Below are positions 1 to 7,606 of a stretch of 64,000 bases of DNA, one piece after another (positions within the stretch are counted from its first letter, which is position 1; each line of letters opens with the position of its first letter). The DNA lies in contig MAAY01000031.1 of assembly GCA_002162795.1 (NCBI GenBank), positions 27,052 through 91,051 on the forward strand, in the 5' to 3' direction. The notes below the pieces were generated by a model. The model had not been told where the DNA came from. It did no database searches and saw nothing but the letters and a program-made list of their open reading frames with translations. Both the position numbers and the translations under genes were made by a program. This DNA comes from Rhodobacterales bacterium 56_14_T64. GTDB lineage: Bacteria > Pseudomonadota > Alphaproteobacteria > Rhodobacterales > Rhodobacteraceae.

Positions 1-1
1 T

Positions 2-196
2 GGATATCTGGGGTTGTGTTCGTGCAGCCATGCAGCGGACCTTAGCAAATTCCGCGGTGCTTCGGCCCGTGGCATTGGTCGCGCTGGACGGTCGGCGCAA
101 CTGATCCGCACTGGCTATGCCGGTCCAGATCATCCGCAACTGCCGCAGCTGGCCGAAAGTGGCTATCTGAAGGCGGTATTCTTCCGGCTCGACTAA
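2..196 (+). CDS. RlmI-like rRNA cytosine methyltransferase, C-terminal fragment
   Basis: The open frame enters from the left edge and ends at TAA 194-196, giving the last 64 residues of a larger protein. It starts inside a GYLGLCSCSH stretch, which corresponds to the late SCSH motif of the RlmI/RlmK-type SAM-dependent 23S rRNA methyltransferases. It ends with DHPQLPQLAESGYLKAVFFRLD-like residues, typical of that family's C-terminus (proline-rich DHP segment, then GYLKA-FFRL). The PUA and SAM-binding parts lie outside the window. A PIN-domain gene follows 10 bp downstream on the same strand; in Rhodobacter-type genomes an RNA methyltransferase (RSP_2647 type) precedes this PIN protein (RSP_2648 type). 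The family call rests on motif memory, not alignment, and target specificity cannot be judged from the fragment. Confidence 0.7.
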   Translation, partial: GYLGLCSCSHAADLSKFRGASARGIGRAGRSAQLIRTGYAGPDHPQLPQLAESGYLKAVFFRLD

Positions 197-206
197 GGCG
201 CATTGC

Positions 207-749
207 GTGAAACTGCTGCTTGATACCTGCGTTCTTTATCCCACGGTGATGCGCGAAATGCTACTGGGCGCGGCCCGGTTGGGGCATTTCGTGCCACTGT
301 GGTCGACCCGCATCTTAGGCGAGTGGGAACGTGCGGCAGTGAAACTGGGGCCAGAGGGCTCGGCGCAGGCCTGCGCCGAGATTGTCTTGATCCGGGCCAA
401 TTGGCCGCAAGCCGAACTGGCCCCGGCACTTGGGCTCGAGTCGCGCTTATGGCTCCCGGATGTGGCAGATATCCATGTGCTGGCCTCGGCCATCTCCGGC
501 TCGGCGGACGCAGTGGTGACGATGAACAACAAGGATTTCCCGCACAATATTCTGGCTGAAGAAGGGTTGAAACGTCTTGGCCCAGACGAGCTGCTGCATA
601 GTCTCTGGCTGAAAGACAGTGCAGGCCTGCAACAGCTGGGTCAGCATGTCCTGGTTGAGGCAATCCGCCTGTCAGGTAAGGACTGGCAGATCCGCCCCTT
701 GCTGAAGAAAGCCCGACTACCAAGGCTGGCCAAAGCTTTGGCGGCTTAA
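207..749 (+). CDS. PIN domain-containing protein (RSP_2648-type)
   Basis: 180 residues. The N-terminus MKLLLDTCVLYP carries the first acidic residue of a PIN nuclease fold. A second acidic cluster lies around residues 88-92 (LPDVADIHVLA) and a third at the DAVVTMNNKDFP segment near residues 104-115, the usual order for a metal-dependent PIN ribonuclease. Start ATG 207 lies 10 bp after the methyltransferase stop, so the two are probably co-transcribed. There is no VapB-like antitoxin gene on either side, which argues against an ordinary VapBC module and for a role in RNA processing or quality control next to the rRNA methyltransferase (inference). The last bases TTAA are shared with the stop of the convergent protease gene. 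Confidence 0.85.
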   Translation: MKLLLDTCVLYPTVMREMLLGAARLGHFVPLWSTRILGEWERAAVKLGPEGSAQACAEIVLIRANWPQAELAPALGLESRLWLPDVADIHVLASAISGSADAVVTMNNKDFPHNILAEEGLKRLGPDELLHSLWLKDSAGLQQLGQHVLVEAIRLSGKDWQIRPLLKKARLPRLAKALAA

Positions 750-1438
750 CGCCCCGCCCATTTCCCCTGCAACCGATCCAGCGCTGCGATCCGTTCCTCG
801 GTCTTGGGGTGGCTCATCAGCCAGGCGGGTGCCATGCCTGCGCGTTCCTGGGTCAGCGCTTCCAGTTTCAGGAACAGGCTCTTTTGTGGCTCGACCCCAA
901 TCCCGGATTTGGTCAAAAGGGCTGCAGCATATTCATCAGCCTCATACTCATCCCCACGCGATAGCCGTGCGGCCAACAGGGTGGTCAGCATATTGGCAAT
1001 CCAGGCGCCAACAAAGGGAATGTAGCGCCCCAGGACCATCATCAATGCGGTGCGCAGGGCATTCTGACCGGAAAAGTCAATCATTCGCCGTTTGGCATGC
1101 CCCAGTGCCACATGACCCAACTCATGCGCGATTACCGAGGCCAGCTCTTCCGCACTGACCTCACCGGACTGGTATTTGCGATAAAACCCACGGGTGATAA
1201 AGATCCGACCATCCGGTGCCGCCAATCCATTGACCGGATCAATCTCGTAAATGAACACCGGAATTCGCGCCAGATCCAGCGAGGCAGCCAGTCGGTCGGT
1301 CAAACTCTTCAATCGAGGATCGGCAAGTTCGGTTGATTTTGCGTCCAATTCTTTGTGAGTGCGCCAGATCGAGATCCGGTACATGACGATGCCATAGGCC
1401 AGGGCGAGCAGAATTGGGGTCAGTCTGAGCATAAGCAA
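746..1438 (-). CDS. M48 family metalloprotease
   Basis: 230 residues with an N-terminal hydrophobic segment (about residues 3-20) that should anchor it in the inner membrane. The zinc motif HELGH is at residues 105-109, and the third-ligand helix RGDEYEADEYAA follows at about 160-171. The C-terminal SHPKTEERIAAL segment (around 208-219) is the conserved SHP motif of M48 peptidases such as HtpX, Oma1 and BepA. The likely role is degradation of damaged membrane or envelope proteins. The stop codon (TAA, minus strand) overlaps the stop of the PIN gene within the palindrome TTAA. It could be stress-regulated, but no operator was recognised. Family assignment is firm; substrate unknown. Confidence 0.9.
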   Translation of the reverse strand: MLMLRLTPILLALAYGIVMYRISIWRTHKELDAKSTELADPRLKSLTDRLAASLDLARIPVFIYEIDPVNGLAAPDGRIFITRGFYRKYQSGEVSAEELASVIAHELGHVALGHAKRRMIDFSGQNALRTALMMVLGRYIPFVGAWIANMLTTLLAARLSRGDEYEADEYAAALLTKSGIGVEPQKSLFLKLEALTQERAGMAPAWLMSHPKTEERIAALDRLQGKWAGR

Positions 1439-1524
1439 GATATGGGATGTACGAGAGAGTTGGACAAGAGGGAAAAACCACGGATCGTTTTGACGAGCGT
1501 AAATTTTCTTTGAAGGAAATTGTT

Positions 1525-1544
1525 CGGAATTTTCTAAAATTCCG
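1525..1544 (-). repeat. AT-rich hairpin 3' of the VWA gene
   Basis: CGGAATTTT and AAAATTCCG form a perfect 9-bp inverted repeat around a 2-nt loop, 11 nt downstream of the stop codon of the minus-strand VWA gene. The core GAATTTTNNAAAATTC recurs at 52838-52857, also just downstream of a minus-strand stop. It lacks the GC-rich stem and U-run of a classical terminator. It may be a 3' RNA element or a dispersed intergenic repeat. Confidence 0.55.
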
Positions 1545-1555
1545 GGTGGTGTGGG

Positions 1556-2740
1556 TCAGCGTGTTAGTTCCTTCATGCCCTTTTCCAGTCCTGACAAGGT
1601 CATAGGCACCATCTGATCGGCAAATATCTCACGGATCATGCTGATGGAATGGGTATAGTCCCAGTACTTTTCGGGCACCGGATTGATCCACAGGTTTGAC
1701 GACCAATGATCACGGGCGCGTTGCAGCCAGACTTGACCAGCCTCTTTGTTCCAATGCTCGTTTGCACCGCCGGGATAGGCGATCTCGTAGGGACTCATCG
1801 AGGCATCCCCGACAAAGATGCATTTGTAGTCCGGGCCATAGGTGCGCAATACTTCGTGGGTGGGGATCTGTGCATCCCAACGCCGTGCATTGTCGCGCCA
1901 CACGCCTTCGTACAGGCAGTTGTGGAAGTAGAAGTACTCCAGATGCTTGAATTCGGTCCGCGCGGCCGAGAACAGTTCTTCCACCACTTTGATATGCGGG
2001 TCCATTGACCCACCCACATCCAGAAATAGCAGAACTTTTACGGCGTTGTGGCGTTCTGGGCGGGTTTTAACATCCAAATACCCGTGCTCGGCAGTGGATC
2101 GAATAGTATTGTCCAGATCCAGCTCTTCATGCGCACCTTGACGGACCCAGCGGCGCAGCCGTTTCAAAGCGACCTTGATATTGCGGGTGCCCAGTTCGAC
2201 GTCGCCATCAAGGTTCTTGAACTCGCGTTTGTCCCAAACCTTGACCGCGCGCTGGTGGCGGCTTTCCTTCTGGCCGATGCGTACGCCTTCGGGATTATAG
2301 CCATAGGCACCAAACGGCGAGGTGCCAGCTGTGCCGACCCACTTGCTGCCGCCCTGATGACGCCCCTCTTGTTCTTTCAGGCGTTCTTTCAGGGTTTCCA
2401 TTAGCTTGTCAAAACCACCCAAGGCCTCGATCTCGGCGCGCTCTTCCTCGGACAGGTGTTTCTCCGCCATCTTGCGGATCCATTCTTCGGGAATGTCGAC
2501 CGCGTCCATCACTGCCTGTGCAGGGATCGCCTCCAGCCCTTCAAACGTCGCGGCAAAGGCGCGGTCGAACTTGTCAATGTTGCGCTCGTCTTTGACCATG
2601 GCGGTGCGGGCCAAAAAATAGAACGCTTCGATATCGTAGGTCGCCAGCCCAGCCTTAACCGCTTCGAGAAAGGTCAGATATTCGCGCAACGACACCGGGA
2701 CAGACGCATTGCGGAGATTTTCAAAGAAAGGCTGGAACAT
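1556..2740 (-). CDS. VWA domain-containing protein (CoxE-like)
   Basis: 394 residues. The N-terminal half is alpha-helical and charged; the von Willebrand factor A domain begins near residue 232 with VKVLLFLDVGGSMD, in which DVGGSMD (241-247) is the MIDAS metal site (D-x-G-x-S variant of DxSxS). This architecture is that of the CoxE-like partners of MoxR AAA+ ATPases, which act as chaperone pairs for metal-cofactor insertion or complex maturation. The MoxR partner is encoded 2.1 kb upstream on the same strand (4820-5659). A 55-residue membrane protein gene ends 3 bp before this start, so they form one transcription unit. The client protein is not evident here. First MIDAS Ser is replaced by Gly. 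Confidence 0.88.
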   Translation of the reverse strand: MFQPFFENLRNASVPVSLREYLTFLEAVKAGLATYDIEAFYFLARTAMVKDERNIDKFDRAFAATFEGLEAIPAQAVMDAVDIPEEWIRKMAEKHLSEEERAEIEALGGFDKLMETLKERLKEQEGRHQGGSKWVGTAGTSPFGAYGYNPEGVRIGQKESRHQRAVKVWDKREFKNLDGDVELGTRNIKVALKRLRRWVRQGAHEELDLDNTIRSTAEHGYLDVKTRPERHNAVKVLLFLDVGGSMDPHIKVVEELFSAARTEFKHLEYFYFHNCLYEGVWRDNARRWDAQIPTHEVLRTYGPDYKCIFVGDASMSPYEIAYPGGANEHWNKEAGQVWLQRARDHWSSNLWINPVPEKYWDYTHSISMIREIFADQMVPMTLSGLEKGMKELTR

Positions 2741-2743
2741 CGG

Positions 2744-2911
2744 TCAGACCGCCAGACGATGCACCACAATGGTGATCAGCATGCCGAAAAGACCCAACAA
2801 AATACCGTAAACTGCCGCATATTGCAGAATATCGCCGAGGCGTCCGCCCCGTTTGCGCGCAGTATAGGCCCCTAGCATAGCCCCAAGTATCAAACCGGCA
2901 ATTACGATCAT
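2744..2911 (-). CDS. Small two-helix membrane protein
   Basis: A 55-residue reading frame starting ATG 2911 and ending TGA 2744-2746. It has two hydrophobic helices (about residues 1-16, MIVIAGLILGAMLGAY, and 32-51) separated by a basic loop TARKRGGRLGD. The frame fills the gap between the DUF2927 lipoprotein gene (15 bp upstream) and the VWA gene (3 bp downstream), both on the same strand, so translation as part of the operon is very likely. The positive-inside pattern suggests both termini face the periplasm. No function is known to me. Confidence 0.75.
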   Translation of the reverse strand: MIVIAGLILGAMLGAYTARKRGGRLGDILQYAAVYGILLGLFGMLITIVVHRLAV

Positions 2912-2926
2912 GTCTCGTCCGTTCGT

Positions 2927-4282
2927 CTAAGTATTGGGACCCAGCGCCGCGATTTCGCTCATCTTGGCACGCACCGCCCAGTCCGAGCCAAAGCCGTAGC
3001 GCGCCCACCCCAGACTGTCCAGCCTGACCGCGCGCGCAGCCTCAAAATCGCCTGTGAGTTCCAGCGCCTCGGCTTGCAGTAACATCAGTGTCGACAACAG
3101 CGCGGCGTTCTCAAACTGCGCAGCTGTAGTGATGCTGGGCTGCACTAAGGTCAGCGCAGCAGGGCCGTTGCCACGTGCGATTTCATAAGCCGCCATGCGG
3201 GCCGCAATATGGGCGCGGTGAAGTACGGTGTTTGAGGACTGGCCGAGGAAATGCATAGATGTTTGAAAGTGCTTTTGCGCCAGCGTTGGGTCCGAGGCCT
3301 GGATCATGCGGCCCAGAATGTAATGGCTAAACGCACGCCGGTGATCCCGCCAGGCCAGCCGCTGTGCTGTGGCTACGGCTTGGTTGGCGGCTCGCTTGCG
3401 GGCCTCACCGTTTGTGTCAGGGCCAAGCGCAGCTTCTACCGATTTGATCCAGTCCCGCGACGTTTCCTGTAGTGGCGCCGAGGGCAGACTGTCGCCGCGC
3501 GGATTGTTGCGCGACAGGATCGCGGGCAGGCGCGCAGCCACTTCGGCGCGGCTCATGCCAGTGGTCAGTTCGGGCGCATAAGTGGCGCGCAAAATCAGCA
3601 TATCAAAGCCGGTCAGGACGGTATGGACATTGTCATCGTTAAAGACTGAATCGGGCAGGCGGTACAGGTCGTTCAGCGGTCCGATCGCCTGCGCCAGCTC
3701 TTCGTGCAGGCAGTCGCGGACTTCTTGTGGGCTGACGTCGTTGGGCAGGAAGATCGCCAGCCTGTTGCGCTGGCGCAGTTGTGACCAGTTGGTGCTGGGG
3801 TTGCGTTTGTTACGCCGGAATTCCGCTAGTGAGCTAACGTTAGGCACCACAAAGCAGGCTGCCTTGGGCAAGGCGCGGCGAATTTCGGCGCGGCTGACAG
3901 ATTGGATGGTGATGTGAGCACTGCCGTCATCGATGCGGCGGATATTTATGCCTGCTTCGCGTTGCAATCTTGACAGTAGTTTCGACAGATCTGCGTTGAA
4001 GCTGCTGGTGGGGCGGCCCGTGACACGCAGGGTTATCGGCCCCTCAAAACGGGTGAAGACGGGCAGGGTGCTGCCACCCTCAAGCATGAAATGCAGGTCC
4101 AGAAAATCACGCGCCATGTCGGCATTGGAGCGTTGCGGCGTAACAGGATGGGCGCTGGCGAAGTCCTTGATCGGGGGCAAGGAACTGTCGGCAATACGCG
4201 CCCGTGTTGGCGGTTGCTCCAATGGAACCGCATCACACCCAGCTACCAGCATGGCCAAAACAAGGACTGCGCGGTGGATCAT
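2927..4282 (-). CDS. DUF2927 domain-containing lipoprotein
   Basis: With the start at ATG 4282 the protein is 451 residues and opens with MIHRAVLVLAMLVAGCDA, a short signal peptide with a lipobox (LVAGC), so it should be lipid-anchored in the envelope. A longer in-frame start exists at 4369, but it would bury the signal sequence and overlap the GNAT gene by 91 bases; ATG 4282 makes a neat ATGA overlap instead. The middle part (RFEGPITLRVTG ... CLHEELAQAIGPLNDL) matches the DUF2927 pattern. The C-terminal third is rich in alpha-helical, TPR-like repeats. Function unknown; it travels with the MoxR/VWA cluster. Confidence 0.85.
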   Translation of the reverse strand: MIHRAVLVLAMLVAGCDAVPLEQPPTRARIADSSLPPIKDFASAHPVTPQRSNADMARDFLDLHFMLEGGSTLPVFTRFEGPITLRVTGRPTSSFNADLSKLLSRLQREAGINIRRIDDGSAHITIQSVSRAEIRRALPKAACFVVPNVSSLAEFRRNKRNPSTNWSQLRQRNRLAIFLPNDVSPQEVRDCLHEELAQAIGPLNDLYRLPDSVFNDDNVHTVLTGFDMLILRATYAPELTTGMSRAEVAARLPAILSRNNPRGDSLPSAPLQETSRDWIKSVEAALGPDTNGEARKRAANQAVATAQRLAWRDHRRAFSHYILGRMIQASDPTLAQKHFQTSMHFLGQSSNTVLHRAHIAARMAAYEIARGNGPAALTLVQPSITTAAQFENAALLSTLMLLQAEALELTGDFEAARAVRLDSLGWARYGFGSDWAVRAKMSEIAALGPNT

Positions 4283-4743
4283 TTGCGCTGGTACCGAATA
4301 AAGGGGGTCTGTTTGCCGATCCGGTCGTACAGCTTGCGCGCTGTTTGGTTGAATTCTTGTGTCAGCCAATAAACCGAACCGTTGCCCCGTTCGTCAGCAG
4401 CACCATAGACTGCTTCGATCAGGGCGCGGCCGACGCCAGTACCGCGGGTTTCTGGCCGGGCATAAAGATCCTGCAGATAGCAGGTGTTTTCCAGCGTCCA
4501 GGCGTGGCGGTGGAACAAGTAATGCGTCAGACCTACCAGACGCCCATCTTTTTCGGCCACATAACAGGAGAAATCCTGCGGGTCCTCACCGATCAACCGT
4601 GCAAAAGTGCTGTCATAGACATCATTTGCTAATGACGTTTCATAGAACGCCAGATAGTCGCGCCACATCTCAGCCCATTCAGAGCGATCATCGGCGCAGA
4701 GTGCTCGGATTGTCGCGGTGCCTGTCATAGTCAAAACTTTCAC
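4279..4743 (-). CDS. GNAT family N-acetyltransferase
   Basis: 154 residues from the first ATG; an internal ATG (4728, MTGTATIRAL) is an equally plausible start. The acetyl-CoA-binding signature appears as LQDLYARPETRGTGVGRALI at about residues 89-108 (R-x-x-G-x-G loop), followed by the typical C-terminal NQTARKLYDRIGK segment. The substrate is probably a small molecule amine or a protein N-terminus; it cannot be told from sequence. Its TGA overlaps the ATG of the downstream DUF2927 lipoprotein (ATGA), indicating translational coupling. Confidence 0.9.
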   Translation of the reverse strand: MKVLTMTGTATIRALCADDRSEWAEMWRDYLAFYETSLANDVYDSTFARLIGEDPQDFSCYVAEKDGRLVGLTHYLFHRHAWTLENTCYLQDLYARPETRGTGVGRALIEAVYGAADERGNGSVYWLTQEFNQTARKLYDRIGKQTPFIRYQRK

Positions 4744-4819
4744 TTGCCAATAAGTCGAATTCTCGCGCGGGTTTTCAGCATGGTGTCACTGCCACCTAGT
4801 CGTGGCAAGCAGCGCCGGG

Positions 4820-5659
4820 TCAGCGTTTGCCACGGGCTATAAAGGCCAGCCGCTCAAACAAATGCACGTCTTGTTCGTTTTTCAGCAGTGCCCCATGTAG
4901 TTTGGGCAGAGCATCAGCGCCGTCACGCGCCAGATCTTCGGGTGTCAGATCTTCGGCAAGCAGCAGCTTTAACCAATCCAGTACTTCGGAAGTCGAGGGT
5001 TTCTTTTTCAACCCTGCAGTGTCGCGGATCTCATAAAATTGAGTCAGAGCTGTGGCCAGCAGCGCCTGCTTGATGCCGGGATGATGTACTTCGACAATCT
5101 GCTTCATGGTCTCGGCATCGGGAAAGCGGATGTAGTGGAAAAAGCAGCGTCGCAGAAAAGCGTCGGGCAGTTCTTTTTCGTTGTTCGAGGTGATGATCAT
5201 GATTGGGCGATGTTTGGCCCGAATAGTTTCGCCGGTCTCGTAGACGTAGAACTCCATCTTGTCGAGTTCCTGCAGCAGGTCATTGGGGAACTCGATGTCG
5301 GCCTTGTCGATCTCATCAATTAGCAAAACAACCCGTTCGTCGGCGTCAAACGCCTCCCAGAGCTTGCCCGGTTTGATGTAGTTGCGCACATCGTGAACGC
5401 GTTCATCACCCAGTTGACTATCGCGCAGTCGCGACACGGCGTCGTATTCGTACAAACCCTGCTGTGCGCGGGTGGTGGATTTAATATTCCACTCGATCAT
5501 TCGCAGCCCTAGGGCGCCTGCTACTTGTCGGGCCAGTTCGGTCTTGCCAGTGCCAGGCTCCCCTTTGACCAACAAAGGCCGCTCGAGTGTGACCGCCGCA
5601 TTTACTGCGATTTTCAGGTCGTCGGTTGCAACATAGTCTTTAGTGCCCTGAAATCGCAT
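4820..5659 (-). CDS. MoxR family AAA+ ATPase
   Basis: 279 residues. Walker A is GEPGTGKT at residues 33-40; Walker B is VVLLIDEIDKAD near 110-121; sensor 1 follows in IMIITSNNEKELPDAFLRRC with the arginine finger. The length and the single AAA+ module fit the MoxR group, which works with VWA proteins to assemble or activate protein complexes. Its VWA partner is at 1556-2740 in the same orientation. Start ATG 5659. It is divergently transcribed from dksA across a 186-bp gap that must hold both promoters. Confidence 0.92.
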   Translation of the reverse strand: MRFQGTKDYVATDDLKIAVNAAVTLERPLLVKGEPGTGKTELARQVAGALGLRMIEWNIKSTTRAQQGLYEYDAVSRLRDSQLGDERVHDVRNYIKPGKLWEAFDADERVVLLIDEIDKADIEFPNDLLQELDKMEFYVYETGETIRAKHRPIMIITSNNEKELPDAFLRRCFFHYIRFPDAETMKQIVEVHHPGIKQALLATALTQFYEIRDTAGLKKKPSTSEVLDWLKLLLAEDLTPEDLARDGADALPKLHGALLKNEQDVHLFERLAFIARGKR

Positions 5660-5845
5660 ATTATTCCTACCTTGAGTACCGCAAAGTCTGCGACATGTTG
5701 CTGTTACGCTGCTTTTAACCCAGTACGGTTACTATTGTGTAGTGACAATCTCGAGTGGAGCAGATAAATGCTGCGACAGAGGGGGAGGCCAAATGTTTGG
5801 GAGTGCACTATGACCAGCATTAATGGCCAGACCGAAGGAGCCGAA

Positions 5846-6268
5846 ATGAAGCAAGAAGTGTTTCTGCCGGATGACTATCGACCGGCCGAAGATGAACCTT
5901 TCATGAATGAAAGGCAGTTGGAGTTTTTCCGACGCAAGTTATTGAACTGGAAGCAAGACCTTCTGGCGGATAGCCGCGACACCATTGAGGCGTTGCAGGA
6001 TAACACCCGCAATATTCCGGATGTTGCCGACCGCGCCAGTGAAGAAACCGATCGCGCTCTTGAGCTGCGAACCAGGGACCGTCAGCGCAAGCTGGTGTCC
6101 AAGATCGACTCAGCAATCCGTCGCATTACCGAAGGTGAATATGGCTATTGCAATGTTACTGGTGAGCCGATTTCGTTGAAACGTTTGAATGCCCGTCCAA
6201 TCGCCACCATGAGCCTGGAAGCGCAAGAACGTCATGAACGCCGTGAAAAGGTACATCGCGACGACTAA
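5846..6268 (+). CDS. dksA: DksA-type RNA polymerase-binding regulator, Zn-finger-less variant
   Basis: 140 residues from ATG 5846, chosen because GAAGGAG lies at the right distance upstream and the frame then opens with MKQEVFLPDDYRP; in-frame upstream starts have no such site. A long coiled coil carries the tip motif DVADRA (D-x-x-D-x-A), which in DksA enters the RNA polymerase secondary channel. The C-terminal globular region has one cysteine only (YGYCNVTGEPISL) instead of the four that bind zinc in E. coli DksA. This fits the group that includes Rhodobacter sphaeroides RSP2654, shown to act like DksA. It is expected to adjust rRNA and biosynthetic promoters with ppGpp. A strong terminator follows. 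Confidence 0.92.
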   Translation: MKQEVFLPDDYRPAEDEPFMNERQLEFFRRKLLNWKQDLLADSRDTIEALQDNTRNIPDVADRASEETDRALELRTRDRQRKLVSKIDSAIRRITEGEYGYCNVTGEPISLKRLNARPIATMSLEAQERHERREKVHRDD

Positions 6269-6295
6269 CGTCAGTTTGTCTGCTTGAAACAAATC

Positions 6296-6325
6296 AACGC
6301 CGGGGCCTGTTGTCCCGGCGTTTTT
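6296..6325 (+). terminator. Rho-independent terminator of dksA
   Basis: AACGCCGGG (6296-6304) pairs perfectly with CCCGGCGTT (6314-6322) around a 9-nt loop, and the stem runs into a T-tract (6321-6325). It lies 27 bp after the dksA stop. Confidence 0.9.
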
Positions 6326-6362
6326 CGTTTATGTGAGACGGGCATAAGTGAAGTTGGGCGCA

Positions 6363-7538
6363 ATGGAACTCAAGAGTCAAAAAATCTCAATCATCGGCGG
6401 TGGCATCGGCGGGCTGACGGCGGCGTTGGCTTTGCGACAGCACGGCGCCGAGGTGACGGTCTTGGAGCAGGCCGAGGCGATTTCTGAGGTTGGCGCCGGG
6501 TTGCAGATCACTCCCAATGGGGTTGCCGTGTTGGCCGCGCTTGGATTGCACGATGATCTCGCTTGGTGTTCGCAGCGTGCGCGCGCCGTGGTTCTACGCC
6601 ATCACAAGCGGGGGCGGCAGGTGGTGCGGCTGGATCTGGATCAATATGCCGCAGGTCAGAATTTCTATTTTGTGCATCGCTCGGATCTGATTTCAATCCT
6701 GGCAGATGCAGTGCGTCGGGCCGGGGTGCAGGTGCGTCTGCTGCAAAAGCTTGAGCGGATTGAAGCAAGTTCAACGCCCGTGGTGCATCTGTCCAACGGC
6801 GCCCAATGTGGCGGTGATCTGGTGATCGGAGCCGACGGGCTGCACTCAAAAATCCGCAAAGCCTTTAACGAACCCGGCCAGCCCTCGTTCACCGGTCAGG
6901 TGGCTTGGCGGGCGACGGTGCCAAATGTGTTGAACCTGCCGCCCGAGGCGCAGGTGTTCATGGGGCCAAAAAAGCATCTGGTCGCATATCCGCTGCGCGA
7001 TGGTAGTCAAGTCAATATCGTTGCAGTGCAGGAACGAGATGTCTGGGCTGATGAAGGCTGGAACCACGGCGATGATCCAGCCAATTTGCGGGCCGCCTTC
7101 AAAGAGTTCGGCGGCACCGCTGCTGGCTTGATCTCAGCCGTTGACGAGGTTCGTCTGTGGGGGCTGTTCCGTCATCCCGTGGCCAAGCACTGGTACCGAG
7201 GGAACGTAGCCATTCTGGGCGATGCGGCACATCCCACACTGCCCTTCATGGCGCAGGGGGCCAATATGGCGCTGGAAGACGCTTGGGTGCTCAGCGCCTC
7301 CCTGGCATCATCCAAGAGTATCGAGGCTGGACTACAACACTATCAGCAGCAGCGGCTTGTGCGCACCGAACGCATTGTTGCGGCTGCCAATAGTAATGCC
7401 TGGAAGTATCACCTGCGCGCGCCTCTGGCTTGGCCTGCGCATCAGATTTTGAAACTTGGCGGGCACTTTGCGCCGCAGCGGATGGTCAGCCAGTTTGATT
7501 GGATCTATCGACACGATGTGACTGCACCGCAGACGTAG
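6363..7538 (+). CDS. FAD-dependent monooxygenase (salicylate hydroxylase/UbiH-like)
   Basis: 391 residues from ATG 6363 (an in-frame GTG at 6348 is possible). The N-terminus has the Rossmann dinucleotide motif GGGIGGLTAALAL, then a DG motif (VIGADGLHSKIR, around residue 155) and the GD motif GDAAHPTLPFMAQGANMALED near residue 285, the three signatures of class A flavoprotein hydroxylases. These enzymes hydroxylate aromatic substrates using NAD(P)H and O2. Substrate cannot be assigned; salicylate-type or 6-hydroxynicotinate-type compounds are both possible. It is flanked by a terminator upstream and the convergent xth gene downstream, so it is probably monocistronic. Confidence 0.88.
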   Translation: MELKSQKISIIGGGIGGLTAALALRQHGAEVTVLEQAEAISEVGAGLQITPNGVAVLAALGLHDDLAWCSQRARAVVLRHHKRGRQVVRLDLDQYAAGQNFYFVHRSDLISILADAVRRAGVQVRLLQKLERIEASSTPVVHLSNGAQCGGDLVIGADGLHSKIRKAFNEPGQPSFTGQVAWRATVPNVLNLPPEAQVFMGPKKHLVAYPLRDGSQVNIVAVQERDVWADEGWNHGDDPANLRAAFKEFGGTAAGLISAVDEVRLWGLFRHPVAKHWYRGNVAILGDAAHPTLPFMAQGANMALEDAWVLSASLASSKSIEAGLQHYQQQRLVRTERIVAAANSNAWKYHLRAPLAWPAHQILKLGGHFAPQRMVSQFDWIYRHDVTAPQT

Positions 7539-7606
7539 GTTTGGAAAAAGAGGCTTCAGACTCACCCAAGCAGCGAGGTCAGGAACTTGACACTCGCTTG
7601 TTAGGG

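Noticed and set aside
207-749. VapC toxin of a toxin-antitoxin pair
   Set aside because: No antitoxin-sized gene flanks it; the neighbours are an rRNA methyltransferase and a convergent protease.
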